Positions 8,968 through 18,712 of a stretch of DNA of 64,000 bases are shown piece after piece. Made by a program: the position numbers and the translations under genes. Source of the DNA: Bacteroidota bacterium (GTDB lineage: Bacteria; Bacteroidota; Bacteroidia; Sphingobacteriales; Sphingobacteriaceae); assembly GCA_018828585.1 (NCBI GenBank), contig JAHJVW010000012.1, positions 1 through 64,000 on the forward strand, given 5' to 3'. Each line of letters begins with the position of its first letter. Position 1 is the first letter of the stretch. The notes beneath the pieces are model-generated. The model made no database searches, was not told where the DNA came from, and saw only the letters and a program-made list of their open reading frames with translations.

Positions 8968-11376
8968 ATGAAAAAAATATCTCTTTTCTTTTTTTTGCTA
9001 ACAGTACATACCACTTTGGTATTCTGTCAAGAAATAACTGTTTCAAACAAAACTAAGCTCCACCCAATAAAAGATGTTTCGATTTTAAACTCTAGAAGTG
9101 GGATCCAAAATAAAACCAATATAGATGGCAAAGTTTTCTGGACTGATTTATCTGTAAAAGACACTTTAACATTTGAAGGTTTAGGCTATTTAAAGTTAAG
9201 CTTAAGTTTTAGTCAATTGAAAGCACTTAGTTTTAATGTTTTAATGACCGAGCATACGAATTTACTAAATGAAATTGTTGTTTCTGCCAGTCGATTTGAA
9301 GAGAAAAAATCGGATGTCCCCCAACAAATTGAGGTCATAAAAGAAAGTGAAATAAAATTTGCTAATCAGCCTACCACAGCAGATTTATTACAACAAAGTG
9401 GAAAAGTATTGGTGCAAAAAAGTCAAGCGGGAGGCGGAAGTCCAATCATCAGAGGTTTTGAAGCAAATAAAGTGCTGATGGTTGTTGACGGTGTAAGAAT
9501 GAATAATGCCATTTATCGAGGTGGACATTTGCAAAACATCATCACGATAGATCAAAATATGTTAGAAAGAGTAGAAATTGTTTTTGGTCCGGGTTCTGTA
9601 GTTTATGGTAGCGATGCTTTAGGTGGAGTGATGTATTTTTACACCAAGAAACCAATTTTAAGTGATGATGATAAACTACTTTTTAAAGCCAATTTATTAA
9701 GTAGGTATGCATCGGCCACAGCCGAAAAAACAGAAAACTTAAACCTCAATTTTGGATTTAAAAATTTTGCTTTCCTAAGTAGTTTTACTTTTTCTGATTT
9801 TGGTGATTTAAAGCAAGGAGCTAATCGAAAAAATAATTATCTTGATTTCGGTAAAAGGCTTTTTTATCAAGACCAGATAAATGGCAGAGATACGATGCTA
9901 CCTAATGCAGATGTTAATTTGCAGAAAGGATCGGGTTATAAGCAGTATGATTTTTTACAAAAAATAGTTTTTAAATCTTCAGAAAACATAGAACATGGTT
10001 TAAATATTCAATATTCAATTTCCTCAAATATCAATCGTTATGATCGCTTGAACGAGTATAGCGGGAGTAAATTAAAGTATGCAGACTGGTATTATGGGCC
10101 ACAAAAAAGATGGTTATCCGCCTATCATTTTAACTATAAAACTGATAGTAAGCTTTTAGAAGAATTACGAATTGTGGCCAGCTATCAGGATATTGAAGAA
10201 AGCCGCATCAACAGAAAATTTGCTAGCAATAATTTAGATAGCAGATTAGAAAATGTAAAAGTTTACGCTCTAAATGCAGATGCTGAAAAAGCTATTAAAA
10301 ACCACGAATTAAGATATGGATTTGAGTATACTCATAACAAAGTGCAATCAACAGCAAATCGAAAGAACATCGCCTCAAATGTAATTTCTGCATTAGACAC
10401 CCGCTATTCGGATGGAGGTTCTAAAACAAATTCAACCGCTTTTTATTTCACTCATTCTTGGGAAATCACTCCTAAATTTATCCTTTCGGATGGATTAAGA
10501 TTGAGTATTTTAAATCTCGAATCCAACTTTGAGAATAAAACATTTTTTCCTTTTCCATTTAATAAGGCTAAACAAAATGCCACAGCCGTTAACGGTAACA
10601 TAGGGTTTAGTTATCTGCCTGGGACCGATTGGAAAATTGCCCTATTGGCTTCTTCAGGGTTTAGAGCGCCAAATGTGGATGATCTATCCAAAGTTTTCGA
10701 ATCTACAGCGGGAAACATCATTGTACCCAATCCAAATCTAAAACCCGAGCATACTTACAATGCCGAATTTAATATTTCAAAAACCATCGTACAAAAAGTA
10801 AATCTACAAATGGGGACTTATTATACTTGGTATCGGGATGCAATTACCTTACAGAACAGTACTTTTAACGGCCAAAGCGTTATTATTTATGATGGACAAC
10901 AAAGTAATGTGGTCACTTCTGTTAATGCTGCTAGAGCCTTTATTTATGGTTTTGATGTGCAGTTGAATGCTCAAATTTTCGATTTTTTAAATTTTAAATC
11001 TAACTTAAATTATACTTACGGAAGGGTGATAAACAGCACTATAAACCAGCCCTTAGATCATATTCCACCTCTATTTGGTCAATCTTCTTTGCAATTAAAA
11101 ATAAAGAAATTTCAATCAGAGTTTTTTGCGCAATATAATGGATGGAAAAGATTGAAAAACTATAGTAATTCTGGCGAAGATAATTTGCAATATGCCACTG
11201 TAGATGGCATGCCATCTTGGTGTACTTTTAATTTGCGAAATGCGTATCAAATCAATATAAATCTAAATGTACAATTCTCAATAGAAAATATCAGTGATCA
11301 AAATTACCGAGTTTTCGCTTCTGGAATTAGCTCTGCTGGTCGAAACTTTATTTTTAGTTTTCGAGCAAATTTTTAA
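8968..11376 (+). CDS. TonB-dependent outer-membrane receptor, heme/hemoglobin-type
   Basis: 802 residues with a signal peptide ending near VFCQ. Residues about 22-95 form a carboxypeptidase-regulatory-like domain. The plug follows (about 105-230), with SPIIRGFEANKVLMVVDGVR and GPGSVVYGSDALGGV, then a 22-strand barrel ending in an aromatic residue (FSFRANF). The RGFEANKVL...GVRMNNAIYRGGHLQN signature resembles heme and hemoglobin receptors of the HmuR class. That substrate is an inference; no heme-oxygenase or hemophore gene is adjacent. TTATTTTG just upstream of the ATG is a one-mismatch -7 element. Confidence 0.88.
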   Translation: MKKISLFFFLLTVHTTLVFCQEITVSNKTKLHPIKDVSILNSRSGIQNKTNIDGKVFWTDLSVKDTLTFEGLGYLKLSLSFSQLKALSFNVLMTEHTNLLNEIVVSASRFEEKKSDVPQQIEVIKESEIKFANQPTTADLLQQSGKVLVQKSQAGGGSPIIRGFEANKVLMVVDGVRMNNAIYRGGHLQNIITIDQNMLERVEIVFGPGSVVYGSDALGGVMYFYTKKPILSDDDKLLFKANLLSRYASATAEKTENLNLNFGFKNFAFLSSFTFSDFGDLKQGANRKNNYLDFGKRLFYQDQINGRDTMLPNADVNLQKGSGYKQYDFLQKIVFKSSENIEHGLNIQYSISSNINRYDRLNEYSGSKLKYADWYYGPQKRWLSAYHFNYKTDSKLLEELRIVASYQDIEESRINRKFASNNLDSRLENVKVYALNADAEKAIKNHELRYGFEYTHNKVQSTANRKNIASNVISALDTRYSDGGSKTNSTAFYFTHSWEITPKFILSDGLRLSILNLESNFENKTFFPFPFNKAKQNATAVNGNIGFSYLPGTDWKIALLASSGFRAPNVDDLSKVFESTAGNIIVPNPNLKPEHTYNAEFNISKTIVQKVNLQMGTYYTWYRDAITLQNSTFNGQSVIIYDGQQSNVVTSVNAARAFIYGFDVQLNAQIFDFLNFKSNLNYTYGRVINSTINQPLDHIPPLFGQSSLQLKIKKFQSEFFAQYNGWKRLKNYSNSGEDNLQYATVDGMPSWCTFNLRNAYQININLNVQFSIENISDQNYRVFASGISSAGRNFIFSFRANF

Positions 11377-11389
11377 TTTTAGAAAAGTA

Positions 11390-11520
11390 AGTTTCGCATT
11401 TCATAAGTAAAGGTATTCTGATTTTTCATTCTTACTGCTCAAGGCATTAACCACAATACCGGTATCCCTTTTTGCAAACAGGCAGGCATTGCAATCCAGT
11501 TTATTTAGCTTAAGCTTTAA
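11390..11520 (-). pseudogene. Possible gene remnant (unrecognised C-terminal peptide)
   Basis: Between the receptor and dacB the minus strand is open for about 40 codons, with no start codon. It reads LDCNACLFAKRDTGIVVN then ALSSKNEKSEYLYL and a stop. The composition looks protein-like, not random, but no family is recognised. May be chance. Confidence 0.25.
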
Positions 11521-11573
11521 CTACTATTTTCTAAAATTCATCGTTCTAATTATCTTATTCTTATTTTGCATCA

Positions 11574-12965
11574 ATGAAAAAAATATTTGCCATTCTATCT
11601 TTGTATTTAATCGCTTTTAGTTCGGTGCAAGCTCAAACACTGTCAGCTAAAATCAATACAGCTTATCATAAATTCTCTTCAGATCCACAATTAAAATATG
11701 CGACGGTATCTTTTACGGTTTTAAACTCATCTTCCGAAGAATTGATTTATGGTTCAGGAGAAAATATAGGAGTAGCCACGGCTTCTACTTTAAAGACGAT
11801 TACATCAGCGACGGCTTTAGCATTGTTAGGAGAAGACTTTACTTTTAAAACGGAAATAGGATATTCAGGATCTATCGAAAATGGGATATTAAATGGAGAT
11901 TTAATTATTAAAGGCGGCGGCGACCCTACTTTAGGGAGTTGGAGATGGGAAAGTACCACAAAAAATCAGGTGCTAAATAAAATTCTTTTTGTTTTACAAC
12001 AAAAGGGAATCAAAGAGATTAAAGGAAAAATCCTTGGCGATGATTCTTCGTGGGATTCACAATCTTTACCCACCGGATGGATTTGGCAAGACATTGGAAA
12101 TTATTATGGTGCAGGAACATCAGCCTTAACCTGGGGAGAAAATCAGTTTGAATTGAGTTTTATTCCTGGAAAATCTGTAGGCTCTGGCGTGAAAATCGAA
12201 AATGAAGAAGGGATTTATCCGTTTTTAGAAATTAAAAATGAATTGACTACCGGAAATCATGGGAGTGGAGATAATGTTTATGCCTACTCGGCCCCTTATA
12301 CCAATTTAATTTATTTAAGAGGAACTTATGGGATAGACCTAAAAAAGAATATAGGACTTTCTCTCCCAAATCCTGCCTTGGCAATGGCTTTTGATTTGTG
12401 CCAGTATCTTCAAAAAAATAATATTTCATCTATTGATTTTACAACTTCAAGAATCACTACAACTAAATCTTCAAATTCGTTAATGATGATTACATCACCT
12501 CCACTAAAAGAAATTGTTTATTGGTTTAATCAGAAAAGTATCAATTTATATGGGGAACAGTTGCTGAGAACTTTAGGTGAGAAATTTGGTAAAAGCGCCT
12601 CTACTGTTGATGGTATTAAAACATTAAAGAAGTTCTGGAAAGAAAAGGGAATTGATCCAGAAACTTTAAACATTGGTGATGGAAGTGGGCTTTCGCCCGC
12701 CGATAGAGTCACCTCTCTAACAATGGCTAAAGTTTTATGTGATGCAAAAAAGCAAACATGGTTTACATCCTATTTTAAAAGTTTACCAGTCTACAATGAT
12801 ATGAAAATGAAAAGCGGAACGATTAGCGGTGTTTTAGGATATGCAGGCTATGCTAGTGTTGACGGCAAAACACCCGTTTGCTTTTCGTTAATTATTAACA
12901 ACTATTCAGGCAGTGCATCTGCCATGAGGCAAAAAATGTATCAATTATTAAATAATCTAAAATAG
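11574..12965 (+). CDS. dacB: D-alanyl-D-alanine carboxypeptidase/endopeptidase (PBP4/DacB, peptidase S13)
   Basis: 463 residues with a signal peptide cleaved after VQAQ. It cleaves the terminal D-Ala or cross-links of peptidoglycan in the periplasm. Active-site motifs are visible: S71-T-L-K74 (SxxK nucleophile), DGSGLSP (SxN-type box) and KSGTISG (KTG-type box, with S for T). GGGDPTLG is a family signature. Length is typical for the small-insert DacB class. Stands alone, with a TTATTTTG promoter-like element near the start. Confidence 0.92.
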   Translation: MKKIFAILSLYLIAFSSVQAQTLSAKINTAYHKFSSDPQLKYATVSFTVLNSSSEELIYGSGENIGVATASTLKTITSATALALLGEDFTFKTEIGYSGSIENGILNGDLIIKGGGDPTLGSWRWESTTKNQVLNKILFVLQQKGIKEIKGKILGDDSSWDSQSLPTGWIWQDIGNYYGAGTSALTWGENQFELSFIPGKSVGSGVKIENEEGIYPFLEIKNELTTGNHGSGDNVYAYSAPYTNLIYLRGTYGIDLKKNIGLSLPNPALAMAFDLCQYLQKNNISSIDFTTSRITTTKSSNSLMMITSPPLKEIVYWFNQKSINLYGEQLLRTLGEKFGKSASTVDGIKTLKKFWKEKGIDPETLNIGDGSGLSPADRVTSLTMAKVLCDAKKQTWFTSYFKSLPVYNDMKMKSGTISGVLGYAGYASVDGKTPVCFSLIINNYSGSASAMRQKMYQLLNNLK

Positions 12966-12966
12966 T

Positions 12967-13110
12967 TTAAATAACGATTGTAAAAGTCGCTCCCTTATTA
13001 GTTCCTGAGCTTTCAGCAATTAAATCTCCATCAATTTGTTGGATAGTTCTTTTGCACAAGTGCAAACCAAGACCTACAGAAGGCTCATTTGCAGCAACAG
13101 TTTTATGTTT
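12967..13110 (-). pseudogene. C-terminal remnant of a sensor histidine kinase
   Basis: The minus strand encodes VAANEPSVGLGLHLCKRTI, then QQIDGDLIAESSGTNKGATF and TIVI, then a stop. This is the G2 box (GLGL) and final strands of a HATPase_c domain, the last 48 or so residues of a histidine kinase. The frame is closed by a stop immediately upstream, and the H box, N box and sensor region are absent. The rest of the gene has therefore been deleted. It sits four bases from the end of dacB in convergent orientation. Confidence 0.85.
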
Positions 13111-13190
13111 TTAAATAGAACTAATTTTTATTACAACCAAATTTTTATCAGCAACCAGAACAAAGGTATAATTTTTCTATTATTGTATTA

Positions 13191-14651
13191 ATGCCAAAAG
13201 CTATCATAATAGGAGCCGGAATAGCTGGAATTGCGTCTGCCATAAGATTAGCCATTAAGGGCTATCAAGTGGATGTTTTTGAAAGTAATTCATATTCAGG
13301 AGGTAAACTTTCAGAATTCCAAATTGAGTCTTATCGATTTGATGCTGGACCAAGTTTATTTACCATGCCGCAGTATGTTGATGAGCTTTTTGCTTTAGCC
13401 GGAAAAAATCCTTTAGACTATTTCGAATATCAAAAATTAGAAGAAGTTTGTCGATATTTTTGGGAAGATAAAACAACTTTAACCGCTTTCGCTGATGTAG
13501 AAAAGTTTGCTAAGCAAATAGAAGACAATACCAATTCTACAACTACTGAAATTAAAAAATATCTCGAAAAAAGTAAAGACATCTATGATATCACGCATGA
13601 AGTCTTTTTAGAAAAATCTTTACATTTGCTCAGTACTTTTTTAAGAAAAAATACTGCAAAATCATTTTTTCGTTTTTACGAAATTGATGCTTTCAGAACC
13701 ATGGCGAAAGCAAATGAATCTTTCTTTTCGGATAAAAAAATGGTGCAGTATGCGAATCGATTTGCCACTTACAATGGATCTGACCCTTATCAGGCTCCTG
13801 CAACACTCAATGTAATTCCTCATTTAGAACAGCATTTTGGAGCTTTCTTTCCAAAAGGAGGGATGTTTCAAATTACCAAGAGTTTAGTGAAACTTGCAGA
13901 AGATTTAGGCGTTAAATTTCACTACAACCAAAGAGTAGATGAAATCTGCGTAGAGCAAAAGAAAGTAATCGGAATTAAAATTAAAAACGAGTTTATTGCT
14001 GCTGGGAAAGTAATTTCAAACATGGATGTTTATTTTACCTACCAACAATTGCTAAAAGATGAAAGTCAGCCGCAGAAAATCTTGAAACAAGAACGCTCCA
14101 GTTCGGCTTTGATATTTTACTGGGGATTGAAAAAAGAGTTTTCGCAATTGGGTTTACACAATATTTTTTTTACCGAGGATTATCAGCAAGAGTTTGATCA
14201 TATTTTTAAAAGTAAAACCATTTATCAAGACCCAACTGTCTACATCAACATCAGCGCTAAGCTGCAAAAAGCTGATGCGCCAGCAGGTTGCGAAAATTGG
14301 TTTACAATGATCAATGTACCCAATAACGTCGGGCAAGATTGGGAAGTTTTTAAACAACAAGCCCGCGAAAATATTATCAAAAAATTAAATAGGAATTTGG
14401 GTATCGATTTAGAAAATTTAATAGAAGCAGAAGAAGTTTTAGACCCTGTTTTAATCGAATCAAAAACGTCTTCTTATCGTGGTTCTTTATACGGGACAAG
14501 TTCTAATAATCAGTTTGCAGCATTTTTACGTCATGCTAATTTCTCTAAAAAGATTAAAGACTTGTATTTTGTAGGTGGAAGTGTGCACCCAGGCGGAGGG
14601 ATTCCTTTGGCATTACTATCTGCGAAAATTGTAGGAGAGATGATAGAATAG
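13191..14651 (+). CDS. Phytoene desaturase-family carotenoid desaturase (CrtI/CrtD-like)
   Basis: 486 residues. An N-terminal dinucleotide-binding motif GAGIAGIASAIRLA is followed by YSGGKL. The C-terminal FAD-contacting motif GGSVHPGGGIPLALLSAK is the carotenoid-oxidoreductase signature. It desaturates a carotenoid backbone at the membrane. Phytoene synthase and lycopene cyclase are absent here, and the gene heads a group with CruF-like hydratase and sugar/acyl transferases. A 3',4'-desaturase (CrtD-like) acting late in the pathway is therefore as likely as true CrtI. First gene of a co-directional cluster running to 19721. Confidence 0.85.
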   Translation: MPKAIIIGAGIAGIASAIRLAIKGYQVDVFESNSYSGGKLSEFQIESYRFDAGPSLFTMPQYVDELFALAGKNPLDYFEYQKLEEVCRYFWEDKTTLTAFADVEKFAKQIEDNTNSTTTEIKKYLEKSKDIYDITHEVFLEKSLHLLSTFLRKNTAKSFFRFYEIDAFRTMAKANESFFSDKKMVQYANRFATYNGSDPYQAPATLNVIPHLEQHFGAFFPKGGMFQITKSLVKLAEDLGVKFHYNQRVDEICVEQKKVIGIKIKNEFIAAGKVISNMDVYFTYQQLLKDESQPQKILKQERSSSALIFYWGLKKEFSQLGLHNIFFTEDYQQEFDHIFKSKTIYQDPTVYINISAKLQKADAPAGCENWFTMINVPNNVGQDWEVFKQQARENIIKKLNRNLGIDLENLIEAEEVLDPVLIESKTSSYRGSLYGTSSNNQFAAFLRHANFSKKIKDLYFVGGSVHPGGGIPLALLSAKIVGEMIE

Positions 14652-14670
14652 TTTAAATTAGCTTTTGAAA

Positions 14671-15294
14671 ATGGTAAAACCTCAATCTAATAAAATTATA
14701 CATCAATTTTTCTCTTGGTATATCAGTAGAATTATCAAAAGTGATTTTGATAGATTTGAGTATAATGATATTAAAATTGAAGACAATAAAGCCATTTTAT
14801 TATTGGCAAATCATTTCAGTTGGTGGGATGGCTTTCTGCTTTTTCATCTCAATAAAATCTACTTCAAAAAGCATTTTCACGTGATGGTTTTGCAGGATAC
14901 CGCCGAGAAAGTGAAATTCTTAAAATATTTGGGAGCCTTCAGTATCCAAAAAAATGCAAAAAGTTTGGTTGAATCTTTAGACTATGCAGGCAAATTATTA
15001 GATAATCCAGCTAATTTGGTATTGATTTTCCCCCAAGGCGAATTGTATTCTTCTCACAGTGCTGCTATTCAATTTGAAAAAGGAGTTAGCCGAATTATTG
15101 CTGCATCAAAAAAGCAATTTCAATATATTTTTGCAGCCGTTTTAACTGATTATTTTGATCGGCGAAAGCCAAGTATAAAAGCTTATTTAGAACATTGGGA
15201 AGCGAAAGAATATAACAGTTTACAAGTGATTAAAAGTGCTTATAATAAGCATTATGAGCAAGCTATAAAACAGCAAACGGAGGTGAGCGTGTAA
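14671..15294 (+). CDS. PlsC-like acyltransferase, possible carotenoid-glycoside acyltransferase
   Basis: About 207 residues. The 1-acylglycerol-3-phosphate acyltransferase fold is shown by NHFSWWDGF (an NHxSxxD variant of the HX4D motif) near residue 50 and FPQGE (glycine/proline motif III) near residue 117. No membrane helix is needed. In green sulfur bacteria the acyltransferase CruD works with the glycosyltransferase CruC to make acylated carotenoid glycosides. The immediate coupling to the next GT2 gene (zero spacing) suggests the same here. Phospholipid synthesis is the alternative. A TTG at 14665 could also be the start. Confidence 0.8.
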   Translation: MVKPQSNKIIHQFFSWYISRIIKSDFDRFEYNDIKIEDNKAILLLANHFSWWDGFLLFHLNKIYFKKHFHVMVLQDTAEKVKFLKYLGAFSIQKNAKSLVESLDYAGKLLDNPANLVLIFPQGELYSSHSAAIQFEKGVSRIIAASKKQFQYIFAAVLTDYFDRRKPSIKAYLEHWEAKEYNSLQVIKSAYNKHYEQAIKQQTEVSV

Positions 15295-16389
15295 ATGGTT
15301 TATATATTTTATATTATATTTTTCTTCTTGATTTTAAGGTTCACGGTAACGCTTTTCAACTTCATTTCCAATCCTAAGTTAACGCGTTCACCTAAAAACT
15401 TTAATCATTTAGTTTCTATTTTGATTCCTGCCAGAAATGAAGCAGATAACATTTTGATCCTTCTTGAATCTATTAAAAATCAAGATTATCAAAATGTAGA
15501 AATTATCATTTTAGATGATCAATCTGATGATGAAACTTTTTTAATTTGTGAAGCCTTTTCGAAAATCGATAGCCGTTTTAAAGTTGTTAAGGGAGAAGAA
15601 TTGAAAAAAGGTTGGCTTGGTAAAAACTTCGCCTGCCATCAATTAGCAAAACAGGCGAAAGGAAAATATCTTTTATTTTTAGATGCAGATGAAGAGATAA
15701 AGGACGGTTTAATTAATAATTCACTTTATCGAATGCAAATTGGCAAACTCGGCTTGCTGAGTTTATTCACCAACCAAGTGACCATTAGTTTCGGTGAGAA
15801 AACCATCATTCCATTAATGCATTATTTATTACTCAATTTATTACCACTAAGATTGGTGAAGTTGAGTAATAATCCTGCTTTTTCTGCCGCTAGCGGGCAA
15901 TTTATGTTGTTTGATGCTGAAGTTTATCATCAGTTTCAGTGGCATGAACTTGTGAAAAATCAGGTCGTTGAAGATGTGGAGATCATGAAACAAGTAAAAG
16001 TTCAAAAGTTAAAAGGTGAAGCTTTATTAGCGAACGGATTTATTTATTGCAGGATGTATAAAGGTTATAGGGAGGGTTTGCAAGGTTTTAGTAAAAACTT
16101 ACTAGCTGGTTTTGGTGGGAGTATATTAGGCCTGTTTCTCTATTTATTCTTAGTTTTAGCAGGTCCAATTCTCATTTTATGCTATCTCAATTTTCAACTT
16201 TTTTATTTTGCTATTACTTTAATTGCCTTTAGCAGAATCATGATTTCATTTTTATCAGGTCAAAATGTTTGGCTAAATTTATCCCTTCATATCTTACAAA
16301 TGATAAATTTATTGGTCATTGCTGTATTGTCAATAAAGAAATCATTAAATAAATCATTAATTTGGAAAGGTAGAACCATACATACATGA
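15295..16389 (+). CDS. Membrane glycosyltransferase family 2, CruC/CrtQ-like
   Basis: 364 residues. An N-terminal membrane helix precedes the GT2 domain. Motifs are ILIPARNEADN, LDDQSDD and the metal-binding FLDADEE. The central AASGQFMLFD and QVVEDVEIMK are typical of the carotenoid glycosyltransferase group, and three or four C-terminal membrane helices follow. It probably transfers a sugar from a nucleotide donor onto a carotenoid hydroxyl at the inner membrane. The role is inferred from the neighbours. It starts directly after the acyltransferase stop and overlaps the next gene by four bases (ATGA), so translation is likely coupled. Confidence 0.83.
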   Translation: MVYIFYIIFFFLILRFTVTLFNFISNPKLTRSPKNFNHLVSILIPARNEADNILILLESIKNQDYQNVEIIILDDQSDDETFLICEAFSKIDSRFKVVKGEELKKGWLGKNFACHQLAKQAKGKYLLFLDADEEIKDGLINNSLYRMQIGKLGLLSLFTNQVTISFGEKTIIPLMHYLLLNLLPLRLVKLSNNPAFSAASGQFMLFDAEVYHQFQWHELVKNQVVEDVEIMKQVKVQKLKGEALLANGFIYCRMYKGYREGLQGFSKNLLAGFGGSILGLFLYLFLVLAGPILILCYLNFQLFYFAITLIAFSRIMISFLSGQNVWLNLSLHILQMINLLVIAVLSIKKSLNKSLIWKGRTIHT

Positions 16390-17027
16390 AGTACTTAGAT
16401 AAAGTAGGTCTCTCAAGAATTTTTATCGTTGTTTTTCATTTGGTTGGTTTAGCAGGTTTTCTATTAAAAGACTATCATGATTTTTTCTTGTCATTTGTTC
16501 CTTTTCATTTATTGTTGATGTGTGCCATATTAATTGCAAATCAAAAAGAGTTTAACATAAAACTGTGGCAATGCATAGTGTTGATCACTATTAGTGGATT
16601 TACCATTGAAGTAATTGGTGTAGCTACAGGCAGCATATTTGGAAACTATCAATATGGCTCAACCTTAGGCTATAAGGTTGCAAATGTTCCACTAATTATT
16701 GGAATAAATTGGTTGATGTTGATTTTTTCCGTTGGAGCAGTTTTAAAAAGATATTTCAAGCATTTAAGAAACCTTAAATCTTTAGTAGGAGCAACTATTC
16801 TGGTAGCTATAGACATATTAATAGAACCAATAGCCATGAAATTTGATTATTGGAATTGGCAAGACGCAAACGTCCCTTTTAAAAATTACTTCGCTTGGTT
16901 TATCATCTCTTTCATTATGTTGCGAGCTTATTATGAATTGGAATTTAGAAAAACTAACAAAGTGGCCTTTACATTGTTAATTTCACAAATCATATTTTTT
17001 ATCATATTGAATCTTACGGTGCTCTGA
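16386..17027 (+). CDS. cruF: Carotenoid biosynthesis membrane protein, CruF-like 1',2'-hydratase
   Basis: 213 residues, almost entirely hydrophobic with about seven membrane segments. FTIEVIGVATGSIFGNYQYG and the later ILIEPIAMKFDYW..W carry conserved acidic residues of the CruF/CrtC-like (DUF422) family. CruF adds water across the terminal double bond of gamma-carotene-type carotenoids. The tertiary hydroxyl formed allows later desaturation or glycosylation. Overlaps the preceding glycosyltransferase gene and sits in the same transcription unit. The precise substrate is inference. Confidence 0.8.
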   Translation: MKYLDKVGLSRIFIVVFHLVGLAGFLLKDYHDFFLSFVPFHLLLMCAILIANQKEFNIKLWQCIVLITISGFTIEVIGVATGSIFGNYQYGSTLGYKVANVPLIIGINWLMLIFSVGAVLKRYFKHLRNLKSLVGATILVAIDILIEPIAMKFDYWNWQDANVPFKNYFAWFIISFIMLRAYYELEFRKTNKVAFTLLISQIIFFIILNLTVL

Positions 17028-17039
17028 CTAAACTTTTCT

Positions 17040-17047
17040 TAAATTTG
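17040..17047 (+). promoter_or_regulatory. Internal -7 promoter element TAAATTTG before ispH
   Basis: Perfect TAnnTTTG match beginning 13 bases after the cruF stop codon and ending 16 bases before the preferred ispH ATG at 17064. It lies only one base before the earlier ATG at 17049, which argues for the later start. It would let ispH be expressed independently of the pigment genes. Confidence 0.5.
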
Positions 17048-17063
17048 CATGAAATATAACCAC

Positions 17064-17912
17064 ATGGAATACAATCTTACGGTAACCATTGATCAGGATT
17101 CGGGCTTTTGCTTTGGCGTAGTTTACGCTATTGATATGGCCGAAGAAATTCTGGAAGAAGATGGTTATCTCTATTGCTTAGGTGATATTGTGCATAATGA
17201 TGAAGAAGTTGAGCGATTAAAGAAAAAAGGGCTGAGGATTATTGATAACAATGACCTCAAAAATCTTTTTAACGAAAAAGTCCTCATTAGAGCTCATGGA
17301 GAAGCGCCAGAAACCTATAAGGTAGCATTAGCCAATAATATCATGTTAATTGATGCTTCGTGTCCTGTTGTTTTAAAATTACAAAACCGTATTAAAACTA
17401 CGCATGATGCAAAAGAAAAAGTACTTATTTTTGGTAAACATGGTCATGCCGAAGTAATCGGTTTACAAGGACAAACTAACAATGAAGCTTTGGTATTTCA
17501 GGATCTTGCCGAACTAGACGGTGTAGATTTACCTTCATCTTTTACGCTTTATAGCCAAACTACTAAATCGACTGAGAAATTTTATCAGATTAAGGAACAG
17601 TTGATTGATCGAGGTTACGACATCAAAGCAAACGATACCATCTGTCGTCAGGTTTCAAATCGTGACAAAGATTTACCTGCATTTGTAAAACATTTCGATA
17701 AAATCGTTTTTGTGTCTGGTAAAAAATCATCAAACGGGAAGGTACTTTACGAGGTTTGTCGCAAAAATAATCCAGCAACTTATTTCATTAGTAAACCAGA
17801 TGATTTAGAAAAAGCCATGTTCAACCCGAATGATAAAATTGGAATTTGTGGTGCAACATCAACACCAATGTGGTTAATGGAGCAAATAAAGAGAGTCTTA
17901 GAAACATATTAA
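17064..17912 (+). CDS. ispH: 4-hydroxy-3-methylbut-2-enyl diphosphate reductase
   Basis: About 282 residues. Last step of the MEP pathway: an iron-sulfur enzyme reducing HMBPP to IPP and DMAPP, the carotenoid precursors. The three cluster-binding cysteines are C16 (SGFCFGV), C100 (ASCPVV) and C194 (TICRQVSNR). HGHAEVIG carries a substrate-binding histidine, and the TKST segment is present. The first possible ATG (17049) lies nearly on top of the promoter element, so the MEYNLTV start is preferred. Its place inside the pigment cluster fits a role in supplying isoprenoid units. Confidence 0.93.
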   Translation: MEYNLTVTIDQDSGFCFGVVYAIDMAEEILEEDGYLYCLGDIVHNDEEVERLKKKGLRIIDNNDLKNLFNEKVLIRAHGEAPETYKVALANNIMLIDASCPVVLKLQNRIKTTHDAKEKVLIFGKHGHAEVIGLQGQTNNEALVFQDLAELDGVDLPSSFTLYSQTTKSTEKFYQIKEQLIDRGYDIKANDTICRQVSNRDKDLPAFVKHFDKIVFVSGKKSSNGKVLYEVCRKNNPATYFISKPDDLEKAMFNPNDKIGICGATSTPMWLMEQIKRVLETY

Positions 17913-18019
17913 AACTATTGTGGCAGGCAGACTTTCCGTAATAATTTTTCATCTTATTAGGAACAGCGAACCTAAAAAATCTCACTTCAATCCTAATTAT
18001 ATTTTACTAATTCAACAAA

Positions 18020-18712
18020 TTGAAAAATTCAAAAGGCATATTAATGGCAGTATTAATCATCACTTTATGGTTAATATCAACAGTTTCCTTAATGTCTTCA
18101 AATCTGAGTTTTAAAAATCCGATTTTATATGTGTTTGTACTCATTCAAATGCATTTGTATACTGGCTTATTTATTACAGCCCATGATGCAATGCATGGAA
18201 CGGTAGCACCAAAGAACAAAAATCTCAATAATTTCTTAGGTCAGGTTTGTACGGTCTGTTATGCGTTATTCCCATTTCAAAAATTATTTATAAAGCATCA
18301 TCAACATCATCAATTTGTTCACTCTGAACAAGATCCTGATTTTTATAATGGAAATTTCTTTGTTTGGTATTTTCAGTTCTTTAAACAATACATCACCTGG
18401 TGGCAAATTTTAGGGATGGCCATTATTTACAATATTTTAAAAATTTGGATTACTGAACAAAACTTATTGCTTTTTTGGGTTGTTCCATCTTTGCTTAGCA
18501 CACTGCAGCTTTTTTATTTTGGTACTTATTTGCCACATAAAGGAGAGCATGAAAATAGGCATCAATCAAAAACTCAAAAAAAGAACCATTTATGGGCTTT
18601 TTTGAGTTGTTATTTTTTTGGATATCATTACGAACATCATGATTCACCAGCAACACCTTGGTGGAAATTATGGCAAGAAAAAGAAAAGAATTTAAAGATC
18701 AACAATGGGTAA
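18020..18712 (+). CDS. crtW: Beta-carotene ketolase, CrtW-type fatty-acid-desaturase-fold enzyme
   Basis: 230 residues, integral membrane di-iron oxygenase. Histidine boxes are HDAMH (about 55), HHQHH (about 94) and YEHH near the C-terminus. The hallmark CrtW ending FGYHYEHHDSPATPWWKLW is present, as is FGTYLPHKGEHENRH. It introduces a 4-keto group on a beta-ionone ring. The frame opens after a stop just upstream, so the start is TTG at 18020, or ATG at 18044 (MAVLII). The last eight bases overlap hemH. Confidence 0.88.
   Translation: MKNSKGILMAVLIITLWLISTVSLMSSNLSFKNPILYVFVLIQMHLYTGLFITAHDAMHGTVAPKNKNLNNFLGQVCTVCYALFPFQKLFIKHHQHHQFVHSEQDPDFYNGNFFVWYFQFFKQYITWWQILGMAIIYNILKIWITEQNLLLFWVVPSLLSTLQLFYFGTYLPHKGEHENRHQSKTQKKNHLWAFLSCYFFGYHYEHHDSPATPWWKLWQEKEKNLKINNG

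Noticed and set aside
17920-18114. Open frame of 64 codons between ispH and the ketolase gene
   Set aside because: Overlaps the start of the CrtW-like gene in another frame, with no family signal; composition like noncoding DNA.
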